DNA of 9,342 bases from an uncultured Oscillospiraceae bacterium (GTDB lineage: Bacteria; Bacillota; Clostridia; Oscillospirales; Oscillospiraceae), in NCBI GenBank assembly GCA_934655935.1, contig CAKUHJ010000075.1:1-9342 (forward strand), given 5' to 3'. This document shows positions 1-6,432 of this stretch, piece after piece (within the stretch, counting starts at the first letter, position 1; each line of letters starts with the position of its first letter). Made by a program: the position numbers and the translations under genes. The notes beneath the pieces were generated by a model. The model made no database searches. It saw nothing but the letters and a program-made list of their open reading frames with translations, and was not told the origin of the DNA.

Positions 1-495
1 GGCAAGGAGGATACCCTTGTCACCATCCAGATCGACATGCTGCTGGCCGAGCGCTTCGGCATGTACTACACCGATGAGAACGGCGAGAAGAAGCTGCCGT
101 ACATCATCCACAGAACGAGCCTCGGCTGCTACGAGCGGACGCTCGCCTATCTGATTGAAAACTACGCGGGCGCGCTTCCCACCTGGATGGCCCCGGAGCA
201 GGTCCGCTTCCTGCCGGTCACGGACCGCGCCGTCGACTACTGCAAAGAGCAGGCCGCAAAGCTCACCGCGCAGGGCTACCGTGTGACGGTAGATACCCGC
301 AGCGAGAAGATCGGCAAAAAAATCCGCGACGCGCAGATGGAAAAGATTCCGTACATGCTCGTCGTCGGCGACCGCGATATGGAAAACGGCACGGTTTCCC
401 CGCGCCACCGCGCGGAGGGCGACCTCGGCGCGATGGAGCTCGACCGTTTTGTCGAGGTCCTCAAGGACGTCGTGGACAACAAGCTGGCAAAATAA
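1..495 (+). CDS. thrS: Threonyl-tRNA synthetase, C-terminal part (5' end outside window)
   Basis: Cytoplasmic class II aminoacyl-tRNA synthetase that charges tRNA-Thr with threonine. The frame is open from the first base, so the visible 164 residues are the C-terminal quarter of a protein that is usually about 640 aa. Residues 8-12 (TIQID) match the end of the catalytic core. The IHR at about residues 36-38 contains the histidine that aligns with the third zinc ligand of E. coli ThrRS, and the following LGCYERT and AGALPTW lie in the motif 3 and linker region. From about residue 57 (PEQVRFLPV) to the end is the HGTP anticodon-binding domain, recognisable by TRSEKIGKKIRDAQ, IPYMLVVGDRD and the late GDLGAMELD. 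The ATG at 37 is internal and not a start. The stop at 493-495 is followed 19 bp later by a strong terminator, so this is the last gene of its transcript. Any T-box leader would lie left of the window. Identification is very secure. Confidence 0.97.
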   Translation, partial: GKEDTLVTIQIDMLLAERFGMYYTDENGEKKLPYIIHRTSLGCYERTLAYLIENYAGALPTWMAPEQVRFLPVTDRAVDYCKEQAAKLTAQGYRVTVDTRSEKIGKKIRDAQMEKIPYMLVVGDRDMENGTVSPRHRAEGDLGAMELDRFVEVLKDVVDNKLAK

Positions 496-514
496 AACAA
501 TCCTACTATAAGAA

Positions 515-553
515 CTGGCCGCGGCGTCTGTCTGGACGCCGCGGCCAGCTTTT
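515..553 (+). terminator. Intrinsic terminator of thrS
   Basis: Perfect 14-bp GC-rich inverted repeat: CTGGCCGCGGCGTC at 515-528 and its reverse complement at 535-548, with a 6-nt loop at 529-534. It is followed by CTTTT at 549-553. The position just after the thrS stop fits a Rho-independent terminator. On the minus strand the same stem is followed by TTCTTAT, a weaker T-rich tail, so it may also stop transcripts coming from the convergent surface-protein gene. Confidence 0.9.
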
Positions 554-570
554 CGGTCAGTCAGCAGTCT

Positions 571-609
571 CAAGCCCCGCTGTCCTTGATACAAGGACAG
601 CGGGGCTTG
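571..609 (-). terminator. Hairpin downstream of the SLH surface-protein gene, probable terminator
   Basis: Perfect 18-bp inverted repeat: CAAGCCCCGCTGTCCTTG at 571-588 and its reverse complement at 592-609, with a 3-nt loop. It begins 7 bp past the stop codon of the minus-strand surface gene, which is the usual place for a terminator. It lacks a T-run on the minus strand (AGACTGCTGA follows). Termination may therefore rely on the very stable stem together with the next hairpin at 515-548, or the stem may mainly protect the mRNA 3' end. Confidence 0.65.
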
Positions 610-615
610 TGCGCT

Positions 616-3600
616 TTATTTTGCGGTATATGCGCGGTAGAGGAAGGCTGCGATCTGCGCTCTGGTGCAGGCCTGGTCGGGGGCGAAGAGGCCCTCGGCA
701 ACGCCGGCTGCCACGTGCTTGTTCACGGCCCAGAGCACAGCCTGGGCATAGTACGCGTCAGCTGTGACGTCGCGGAAGCCCGTCTCGCCGGACACGGCGG
801 CTGCGCCGAAGGCGCGGTACAGGAAGGAGACCGCCTGCGCTCTGGTGCAGGGCGCGTCCGGGCTGAATCTGCCGCTGCCCGTGCCGGTGGCGACGCCGGC
901 CTCCACGGCCCACGCCACGGACTTGGCGTAGTAGGCCTCGGGACTGACGTCCGTAAAGCTGGCCGGCGCCTTGGGGGATGGGCTGCCCGCCGCGCGCCAA
1001 AGCAGCGTGACAATCTGCGCTCTGGTGCACAGGTCGTCCGGCGCAAAGCGGTTGCCGCCGACGCCGTCGATGACGCCCTGCTTCACGGCCCAGGATACTG
1101 CGTCATAGTAATATGCGCCTTTCCGGACGTCGACGAAGCTCAGGCCATCGTCCTCCTCTTCCGCGTCCTTCTTGACGCTGGCGGAGGAGCCGCCGGGGCG
1201 GTGGCCCGGCCAGCCGTGGTTGCTGCGCTTCGATACGGTCAGCTTGCCGGGTACATACGTGATTTCATCGGAATAATTCCCGCCTGCGGGCGCCTGCGCG
1301 CCGCTGAGAAGAATCGCGGTTTCGCCAGCTGCCGTCATGTCGGGGTCGGTCTCATAGCGCACGTCCGGCTCCTGTTCCAGCTTGTCGCTGCCGACAAGGC
1401 CGGAGACCGTATAGCTGTCTGTGCCCAGCGCGGGGGCTGTGTCGCCGACGTAGGCGCTCAGGCTCTTGCCGGTGATGGTGATGCGGGCCTTGCCGACGAT
1501 CAGGGTATAGCTGGCCTCCCCGGGCGCAAAGTCGGCGGTTTCCTGCGCCAGGGCGGTGATGGTGGTCTCGCCGGCGGCAAAAATCTTCACTTTGCCGCTG
1601 GTTTCATCGACGGCTGCGACGGCCGGATTGCTGCTGCGATAGCGGACCTCGCCGTCGCCGGCGGTATGACTGGCCGCAAGGGTAAAGTCCGCGTCGCCAT
1701 AGGTCCGGCTGACGCTGCTTTCCACAAAGCTCAGCGTCTGGGCCTGCTTCGGGGAAATTGTGACCCTCAGCGTCACGTCCTTGGCGTTGTAGTTTGCGCT
1801 GTCCGCCCGGAAGGTCAGGGGAATGACAACGGTTTTGCCGTTGGCTTCGGCGGTCAGGCCGCTCTTCAGCTGGAATTTCAGCGTGCCGCTTTCGATCGCC
1901 GGCGCAGCCGCCAGGAGGCCGGCCTCGTCCGTTACGCTCTGGCGCAGCGTCAGCGCGCCTGCCTGCGTGAAGCCGAAGTCTGCCGCGGAGAGGGTTTTCT
2001 CCTCCGTGTCGTCATAGCGGAGCGTAAGCGTCTTGTCAGCGCCCTCGGTCAGGTCGGCGCCGGAGATGACAACGGTGGCGTGGCCGCAGAAGGTCTGATA
2101 ATTGCTGTGATAGACTCTGTAATAGACCGTATGCGTGCCGGTTTCGCTGACGCCGTAGGACTCAGAGCCCCAATTCCGGTTGTTGAGATTCTGCCCGTCG
2201 TCGCTCGCGGCATACCGGATCACCGAGCCCTCGGGTGCGCCGGTCACGGTAATGTTGTGCGGATTGCCGTTATACGCGCCTGTGTAGCCCTCCGCCTGGA
2301 CGCCGGTCATGGCAGGCTTTACAATTTCAAACTTAAAGTTGTCTACGTCCTGAATGCTCTCCGTTACCGCCGTATAGTTTTTCCGTTCGCCGACCGTAAA
2401 GGTAAAGCGATAGATCCCGGCGTTTATGGCCTGATTATTGGGGACCTGATTCCATCTGCTGTCGTAATAGGTAATCGTAATGCCGTCCGTGTCGGTAAGG
2501 CCGTCGTCCGGGTTTACCTTCCATCTGATGGAGACGGTTTTCGCGTTTCCGTCATAGGTCAGATCTGTCGGCAGTGTGACAATGAAATCGGATGCTGTGG
2601 GCGTTTTTCTTCCAATTTCCCATTTGATCTGCTTGGGCTCCGTCGTGCCGTCCGACCACACGTAGCCGCGCTCCAGCGTTGCAGTTGCGGTATACTCGCC
2701 TGCGTCTGTCGCCGTAATTTCCCTGCTGAGGGTGTAGCCCATTCTGTAATTTTCTTCGATACAGGTCTGTGCGCTGCCGTTATAGGTCTTTTTGGGCACC
2801 GTCGGGACGGAGATTTTTCTGATGGTGCTCAGGCAGTAGTACGGACCGTAGCTTGATCTGAGAATAATATATTCCGGGTTATCTGCGAAGAAATGCTCAA
2901 TCCCGGCGTAGGTTTCATTCGTGATCGTTTCGCTGCTTGAAGACACAGTCAGGTTTACGCCGATGCTTCCGCTGAAGTCGTTGGCCACGTCGATGTGGCA
3001 GCCCTGATACAGGCTGACGTTGCTGGCTTCTTCTCCGTCGTCGGTGACTTTCTTGTTCCCGGTAATTTCAGCGTCGCCGGATATGCGCATGCTGCTGGTT
3101 GTTTTGTTGTACAAAACGCCGCCGCCGTCGCCCTTTGCCGTGTTGCCGGTAATGCTGCCGCCCGTCATCACGAAGGAGGCTTTTCCTGTCAGGATGACGC
3201 CGCTGCCGTCGCCCTCAGATGCATTTCCTGTGATGCTGCCGCCGTTCATGGTAAAAGAGCTGTCCTCCACGCTTACAGCGCCGCATTTGGTGTTTTTGGT
3301 AATCTGGCCGCCATTCATAACGAAGCTGCTCTTCTCGCCGTACATCCGAACGCCCCAGGTTTTAGAAGCTTCGATGCTGCCGCCGTTCATGGTGAAGACG
3401 GCGTTCTGCGCCTCGCTGGCAACCGTAACGCCGTAATAGCCGCCGGTAAGCTTGCCTTGATACATGATGAAGGCGCTGCCGGCGCTGGCTTCGTCAAAAT
3501 TCCGGCCAACCTGTACGCAGGGATTCGAGCCGGATTTATGCTGAATCTCGCCGGTCGCTTCACAGTCTGTAAGCGTAAAGCGGTTGCCGAGCACCTGAAT

Positions 3601-4893
3601 CAGTGCGGTCCCTTCGAGCTGAATCTTCTTGCCGTTCAGGCACAGCGTCAGATCGCCTGTCAGCGTGCACGCCTGCTTCAGCGTGACGTCCTCTGTCAGG
3701 TAATAGACGCCGGAGGTGGGCAGGCTGTCATTCTTTTCCCAGGCGGTGAACGAAATATCGGAATCTTTCTCCTGATGCCCGCAGGTCTTTCCGCAGACCG
3801 GGTGCTCGTGTGTTTCGTCGGTCGGCGTAATGTATCGCGGATCTACCAGCATGACCGCGCCCGGGTTCGTGTCTTCCCCCGCCTGATATCGGATTTCATA
3901 GGTATTGTCGTCACTTTTAAAGTGTGCTGCGTCAGCCTCGGATGCATCGACGGCAATCTGAACGGTGGGGTACGTGACGTTCGGAGTATACTCTGAGGTG
4001 ACGCCGATCTCCGCGTACTCACCAAGTCCCTCCGGGCCGATTACGATATCCGCTGCGCCAGATTCCAGAAAGACGTTGTTTGTGTCATAGCCTTTTTTAT
4101 TGCCGCTGATCTTCACGTTGCCGGAGACCGTGAATGTGCCGCCATAGACCACGTCCACGCCGCCGCCGCTGCGGCCGTAATCAGCGCGTTTCACAGAATT
4201 GTTTGTGATTTCGCCGCCGTACATATTGAAGGTATCGGCAACAGTCACGCCGCCAACGCCGCCGGCTTCGCCGGTGTTTCCGGTAATGCTGCCGCCGTAC
4301 ATATTAAAGGTGCCGCCGTTGACCAGCACGCCGGCACAGGAAGCCGTGTTGCCGGTGATGCTGCCGCCGTACATATTGAACACACTCTTTACTTCGTCGT
4401 AATAATAAACCGAAACGCCGCTTCCTGTGCAGCCGCTTTCGTGGCGGACACGTCCCGGTTCTTCTGCACAGTCCGTAAGTGTAAATGTCACGCCGTTAAG
4501 CTCGATGCAGTTCGCGTTGACTTTCGACACGACGTCCTTGCCGTTCAGGCAGAGCGTGACGCCCGCTGGGGCGCTCCATGTGCGGCTGAGTTCCACGGTC
4601 TTTGTCAGATAGTAATAGCCGCCCGTCTTGATCTCTGACAGATCGGCCACGCCGGTCCACATTTCCGGCTTTTCCTCACTGTCATGGTCGCCGACGTTTT
4701 TATGTTCGCCGCCGCAGACGCAGTGGTTTTCATGCATCTGCTCCGACGCCAGCTGCACCGGCTCGGCGCGCAGGGCCTGCGCCTCGGGAACTGGCTCCGG
4801 CTGCTCCGCGAAATTCTCCGCTCCTGCGGATGCCGGCAGCAGCGTCAGGCACATCGCCAGGGCCAGCAGCAGGCACGTGATCCGTCTTTTCAT
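616..4893 (-). CDS. Large exported SLH-domain surface protein with tandem beta-helix modules and MBG/Ig-like domains
   Basis: A 1425-aa secreted protein that should be held on the cell wall by its C-terminal SLH domains; the ligand or function is unknown. Residues 1-25 are a signal peptide (KRR, hydrophobic core CLLLALAMCLTLL, AxA near residues 21-25). Residues 53-350 and 361-690 are two modules of similar plan: a short His/Cys motif (HENHCVCGGEH, HEHPVCGKTCGH), then YYLT, LCLNGK and FTLTDC strands, then right-handed beta-helix rungs of the type FNMYGGSITGNT or FTMNGGSI. Residues about 696-1050 hold several MBG/Ig-like beta-sandwich units (KKTYNGSAQT, TGAYNGNPHN). Residues 1051-1135 look like a Big_2 domain (YRSSNPAVAAVDETSGKV). 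Residues 1136-1222 are MBG-2-like, 1223-1250 a charged linker, and 1251-1425 three SLH domains. The ATG at 4893 is chosen because GGGAGG lies 7 nt upstream and a signal peptide follows. There is no LPXTG motif or transmembrane segment. Such proteins are common in gut Clostridia; adhesion or glycan binding is only inference. Confidence 0.93.
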   Translation of the reverse strand: MKRRITCLLLALAMCLTLLPASAGAENFAEQPEPVPEAQALRAEPVQLASEQMHENHCVCGGEHKNVGDHDSEEKPEMWTGVADLSEIKTGGYYYLTKTVELSRTWSAPAGVTLCLNGKDVVSKVNANCIELNGVTFTLTDCAEEPGRVRHESGCTGSGVSVYYYDEVKSVFNMYGGSITGNTASCAGVLVNGGTFNMYGGSITGNTGEAGGVGGVTVADTFNMYGGEITNNSVKRADYGRSGGGVDVVYGGTFTVSGNVKISGNKKGYDTNNVFLESGAADIVIGPEGLGEYAEIGVTSEYTPNVTYPTVQIAVDASEADAAHFKSDDNTYEIRYQAGEDTNPGAVMLVDPRYITPTDETHEHPVCGKTCGHQEKDSDISFTAWEKNDSLPTSGVYYLTEDVTLKQACTLTGDLTLCLNGKKIQLEGTALIQVLGNRFTLTDCEATGEIQHKSGSNPCVQVGRNFDEASAGSAFIMYQGKLTGGYYGVTVASEAQNAVFTMNGGSIEASKTWGVRMYGEKSSFVMNGGQITKNTKCGAVSVEDSSFTMNGGSITGNASEGDGSGVILTGKASFVMTGGSITGNTAKGDGGGVLYNKTTSSMRISGDAEITGNKKVTDDGEEASNVSLYQGCHIDVANDFSGSIGVNLTVSSSSETITNETYAGIEHFFADNPEYIILRSSYGPYYCLSTIRKISVPTVPKKTYNGSAQTCIEENYRMGYTLSREITATDAGEYTATATLERGYVWSDGTTEPKQIKWEIGRKTPTASDFIVTLPTDLTYDGNAKTVSIRWKVNPDDGLTDTDGITITYYDSRWNQVPNNQAINAGIYRFTFTVGERKNYTAVTESIQDVDNFKFEIVKPAMTGVQAEGYTGAYNGNPHNITVTGAPEGSVIRYAASDDGQNLNNRNWGSESYGVSETGTHTVYYRVYHSNYQTFCGHATVVISGADLTEGADKTLTLRYDDTEEKTLSAADFGFTQAGALTLRQSVTDEAGLLAAAPAIESGTLKFQLKSGLTAEANGKTVVIPLTFRADSANYNAKDVTLRVTISPKQAQTLSFVESSVSRTYGDADFTLAASHTAGDGEVRYRSSNPAVAAVDETSGKVKIFAAGETTITALAQETADFAPGEASYTLIVGKARITITGKSLSAYVGDTAPALGTDSYTVSGLVGSDKLEQEPDVRYETDPDMTAAGETAILLSGAQAPAGGNYSDEITYVPGKLTVSKRSNHGWPGHRPGGSSASVKKDAEEEDDGLSFVDVRKGAYYYDAVSWAVKQGVIDGVGGNRFAPDDLCTRAQIVTLLWRAAGSPSPKAPASFTDVSPEAYYAKSVAWAVEAGVATGTGSGRFSPDAPCTRAQAVSFLYRAFGAAAVSGETGFRDVTADAYYAQAVLWAVNKHVAAGVAEGLFAPDQACTRAQIAAFLYRAYTAK
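619..1143 (-). repeat. Three SLH domains (C-terminal cell-wall anchor)
   Basis: Residues 1251-1425 of the surface protein consist of three S-layer-homology repeats. Each has the F(V/T/R)DV...YY...(S/L)WAV...G(V)...FxPD..CTRAQ pattern of the family. CTRAQ, equivalent to the canonical TRAE motif, occurs at residues 1289, 1349 and 1409, exactly 60 residues apart. In the DNA the 15-mer CTGCGCTCTGGTGCA recurs at 655, 835 and 1015, exactly 180 bp apart. SLH triads are known to bind pyruvylated secondary cell-wall polymers non-covalently; the enzymes that make them are not in this window. Confidence 0.95.
4213..4380 (-). repeat. Near-identical DNA copies of the FNMYGG beta-helix rung
   Basis: The 18-mer GCCGCCGTACATATTGAA, or the same with one change, occurs at 4213-4230, 4291-4308 and 4363-4380, spaced 78 and 72 bp (26 and 24 codons). 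On the coding strand it encodes FNMYGG, the turn of successive beta-helix rungs in module A (residues about 172-228). The rungs in module B (3160-3400) encode related FTMNGG or FVMTGG but are more diverged in DNA. The near identity suggests recent rung duplication or conversion inside module A. Confidence 0.85.
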
Positions 4894-4900
4894 GTTTCAA

Positions 4901-4906
4901 CCTCCC
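4901..4906 (-). promoter_or_regulatory. Ribosome binding site of the SLH surface-protein gene
   Basis: On the minus strand GGGAGG is followed by 7 nt (TTGAAAC) and then ATG at 4893. This fixes the start codon and predicts efficient translation. No convincing -10/-35 pair for this gene was found between 4907 and 5040; the palindromes at 4936-4973 would lie in its untranslated leader or promoter. Confidence 0.85.
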
Positions 4907-4935
4907 GTATGTTCCGTTTTTCGCGGCGGGCGGCC

Positions 4936-4973
4936 GCTTCCGTATACGGAAGCCAAGGGAGCATGCTCCCTTG
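4936..4973. repeat. Two abutting perfect palindromes upstream of the surface gene
   Basis: GCTTCCGTATACGGAAGC (4936-4953, 18 bp) is directly followed by CAAGGGAGCATGCTCCCTTG (4954-4973, 20 bp). Both are perfect even palindromes with no spacer between them. They sit 43 bp upstream of the surface-gene start codon, in the region shared with the divergent MerR-type gene. They could be operators, two hairpins in the mRNA leader, or copies of an intergenic repeat: CCTTGACGG at the right edge also occurs in the repeat cluster at 6153-6161. Confidence 0.8.
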
Positions 4974-5013
4974 ACGGCGCTCTGATTCCGCGTGGACAAA
5001 AGCGCTTGCGCTT

Positions 5014-5073
5014 TCGACCGTTTTCTTGTACAATGCTATCATACACCGTACATCGATGTACGATGCAAGCGCT
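5014..5073 (+). promoter_or_regulatory. Promoter and candidate operators of the MerR-type gene
   Basis: A plausible promoter is TCGACC (5014-5019), a 17-bp spacer and TATCAT (5037-5042). The -35 is a weak match. Just downstream is a perfect 16-bp palindrome, CGTACATCGATGTACG (5047-5062). TGTACAATGC (5027-5036) is repeated as TGTACGATGC (5057-5066) with a 30-bp period, so GTAC half-sites occur three times. A 9-bp inverted pair, AGCGCTTGC (5001-5009) and GCAAGCGCT (5065-5073), brackets the block. MerR-family proteins commonly bind such dyads at their own promoter, so autoregulation is the likely reading. The ribosome site GAGG (5087-5090) lies 5 nt before the ATG. Confidence 0.6.
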
Positions 5074-5095
5074 ATTTCATACTTTTGAGGTTTTT

Positions 5096-5875
5096 ATGAA
5101 AAAGGAATCCGATCTTTTCTCCATCGGCGAGATTGCGCAGGCCATCGGCGTCACACGCCGCATGATTCTCAATTATGAGGACCGCGGCCTCATCCGCCCC
5201 GACATCAAGGACAGCGGCACCGGCAACCGCTATTACACCATCGATACCTTTACCCGCATCCGCAATATCCGCATGTTCCAGGACCTGGGCCTTTCGCTCG
5301 ATGAAATCCGCAGCTATTATGAGGACTCAATCGAGCTTGCGCCCCTTATCCGCCGCCTTGAGCGCCTGCGGGACGAGCTGGAGCTGCACATCGAAAAGCT
5401 GAACGAGCTGGCCGGCGCCTCCTCCGGCCAGATCCGGCTGTGCCGCCTGCCCGGCCAGACCATCTACCGCCGCGACTATCAGACGGACTCGGTCGCGGAA
5501 AAGACCGTTTTCCTGCGCAGCACCGCGCTGGAGGCCATGCGCGCCTACGGAACGGACAAGACCCAGCGGCTCTATTTCCTGCAGTATCCCATCGACCGCC
5601 CGGAGGAGGTTTCCTTCTGCGTCGCCGTCCCGCCGGACAGCCGGGGCGCACGGATCGAGGCGCTTCCTGCCGTGCAGGCGGTCATGCTCTGCCACCACGG
5701 CGCGTATGAGGAGCTCCCCGCCGCGGCGCAGACGCTCCTGGCGCATGCCCGCGCCCACGGCCTGCGGCCCAAGGGCACGCTCCGGCATATCTACCTGGAG
5801 GGGCCGCCCCAGCATAAGGACGCGTCCAAATTCATCACCCAGATTGCGCTTCCCATCGAGGAGGCTCCGCTCTAA
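5096..5875 (+). CDS. MerR-family transcriptional regulator with GyrI/BmrR-like effector-binding domain
   Basis: A 259-aa cytoplasmic DNA-binding regulator. Residues 8-76 form the MerR winged helix-turn-helix: FSIGEIAQAIGVTRRMILNY is the HTH, GLIRPD..GTGNRYYT the wing, and IRMFQDLGLSLDEIRSYYED the second helical pair. Residues about 82-105 are the antiparallel dimerisation coiled coil. Residues about 113-255 resemble the GyrI-like/AraC-E effector-binding fold of BmrR- and BltR-type multidrug sensors, with YRRDYQT, PPDSRGARIEALPA, HHGAYEELPAAAQTL and the late YLEGPPQ...FITQIALPIE. The start at 5096 is favoured by the GAGG site and the canonical MerR N-terminus; the upstream open frame overlaps the surface gene antisense and is not coding. 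It has its own promoter and terminator and is divergent from the SLH gene, 202 bp apart. No efflux pump or other obvious target lies in the window, so the ligand and regulon are unknown. The family assignment is secure; multidrug sensing is inference from family. Confidence 0.92.
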   Translation: MKKESDLFSIGEIAQAIGVTRRMILNYEDRGLIRPDIKDSGTGNRYYTIDTFTRIRNIRMFQDLGLSLDEIRSYYEDSIELAPLIRRLERLRDELELHIEKLNELAGASSGQIRLCRLPGQTIYRRDYQTDSVAEKTVFLRSTALEAMRAYGTDKTQRLYFLQYPIDRPEEVSFCVAVPPDSRGARIEALPAVQAVMLCHHGAYEELPAAAQTLLAHARAHGLRPKGTLRHIYLEGPPQHKDASKFITQIALPIEEAPL

Positions 5876-5906
5876 AGCGCCGCTTTCCGGCGTGAGACAT
5901 GGAAAG

Positions 5907-5942
5907 AACCCATGCTTTCAGACGACGAAAGCATGGGTTTTT
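5907..5942 (+). terminator. Intrinsic terminator of the MerR-type gene
   Basis: Perfect 13-bp inverted repeat: AACCCATGCTTTC (5907-5919) and its complement at 5927-5939, with a 7-nt loop, running into TTTTT (5938-5942). It starts 31 bp after the MerR stop codon. The A-tract on the left arm is short, so it acts mainly on the plus strand. Confidence 0.9.
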
Positions 5943-6432
5943 GGGCTGTTTGCCGTTTCCGCAGCCATACCGGCGGCAGCGCCCGAGGCTTCTGCAGCGA
6001 CAAAGAGGGTAGGGATGCTGTCAGCCGTCAGGCTGACTGAGGGGATCAGAGCCTTCAAAAATCGTGCGCCGGTGCAAAACATGAAAGCAGCTGCAGGCTT
6101 GCTGGGCACCTTCGCAAGCCTCCCGGCTTCCGAGGGAGGTGTCAAGGCGCAGCCTTGACGGAGGGAGAGAAAAAGCCCGACACGCGCTCTCCCTCAGTCT
6201 GCTTCGCTGCGCTCAGCAGCCAGCGTCCCTACCCCCTTTGTCCCTGCGGGACATTTCCCCCTGACAGGGGGAATCGGCCCTCCCAGAGGGAGCCTTTGGG
6301 CGCTCCCGCGCCAGTACAAACGCAGAGTATTTTGCGAAGCCGGCGCCTTCAATCCCCTCAGTCACGGCAATCCGTGACAGCTCCCCTTGGGCGCCAAGGG
6401 GAGCCTTGGGTGCGGCGGAAGCGCTTTGATTT
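5943..6432. repeat. Gene-free stretch filled with a mosaic of intergenic hairpin repeats
   Basis: No credible gene is seen here; short open frames lack ribosome sites and family features. The stretch is packed with inverted repeats: 6020-6037 (7-bp stem), 6095-6121 (8), 6119-6139 (6), 6141-6159 (8, loop GCA), 6161-6195 (9), 6239-6253 (6), 6255-6273 (8, loop GAC), 6361-6378 (7) and 6380-6404 (11, loop GCG). Longer related units exist. 6017-6046 on the minus strand and 6352-6381 on the plus strand are the same 30-nt unit with identical ends and a covarying stem. 5992-6020 (minus) matches 6221-6249 (plus) at 25 of 29 bases. From general memory, similar CCCCTCAGTCA / CTCCCCTTGG elements are scattered between genes in gut Clostridia. 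They resemble REP/MITE-type non-coding repeats and may help to end the convergent yfcE transcript. Confidence 0.8.

Noticed and set aside
586..2856. 756-aa open frame on the plus strand opposite the SLH gene
   Set aside because: It is an antisense shadow created by GC-rich codon bias; its low-complexity Gly/Ala/Arg/Val composition, lack of a ribosome site and lack of family motifs contrast with the clearly real SLH protein on the other strand.
2995..3996. 333-aa plus-strand open frame inside the beta-helix coding region
   Set aside because: Same antisense-shadow explanation; it reads the complement of the repetitive GGSITGNT-type rungs and has no initiation signal.
4628..5095. N-terminal extension of the MerR frame
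   Set aside because: It overlaps the 5' end of the SLH gene antisense and crosses the promoter and operators; the MerR fold starts a few residues after the ATG at 5096, which has its own GAGG site.
4894..5095. Riboswitch or T-box leader
   Set aside because: The palindromes do not match any aptamer or T-box core I can recognise; simple dyads explain them better.
5943..6432. CRISPR array
   Set aside because: The repeats are palindromic, differ in length and orientation, and are not separated by spacers of constant length.
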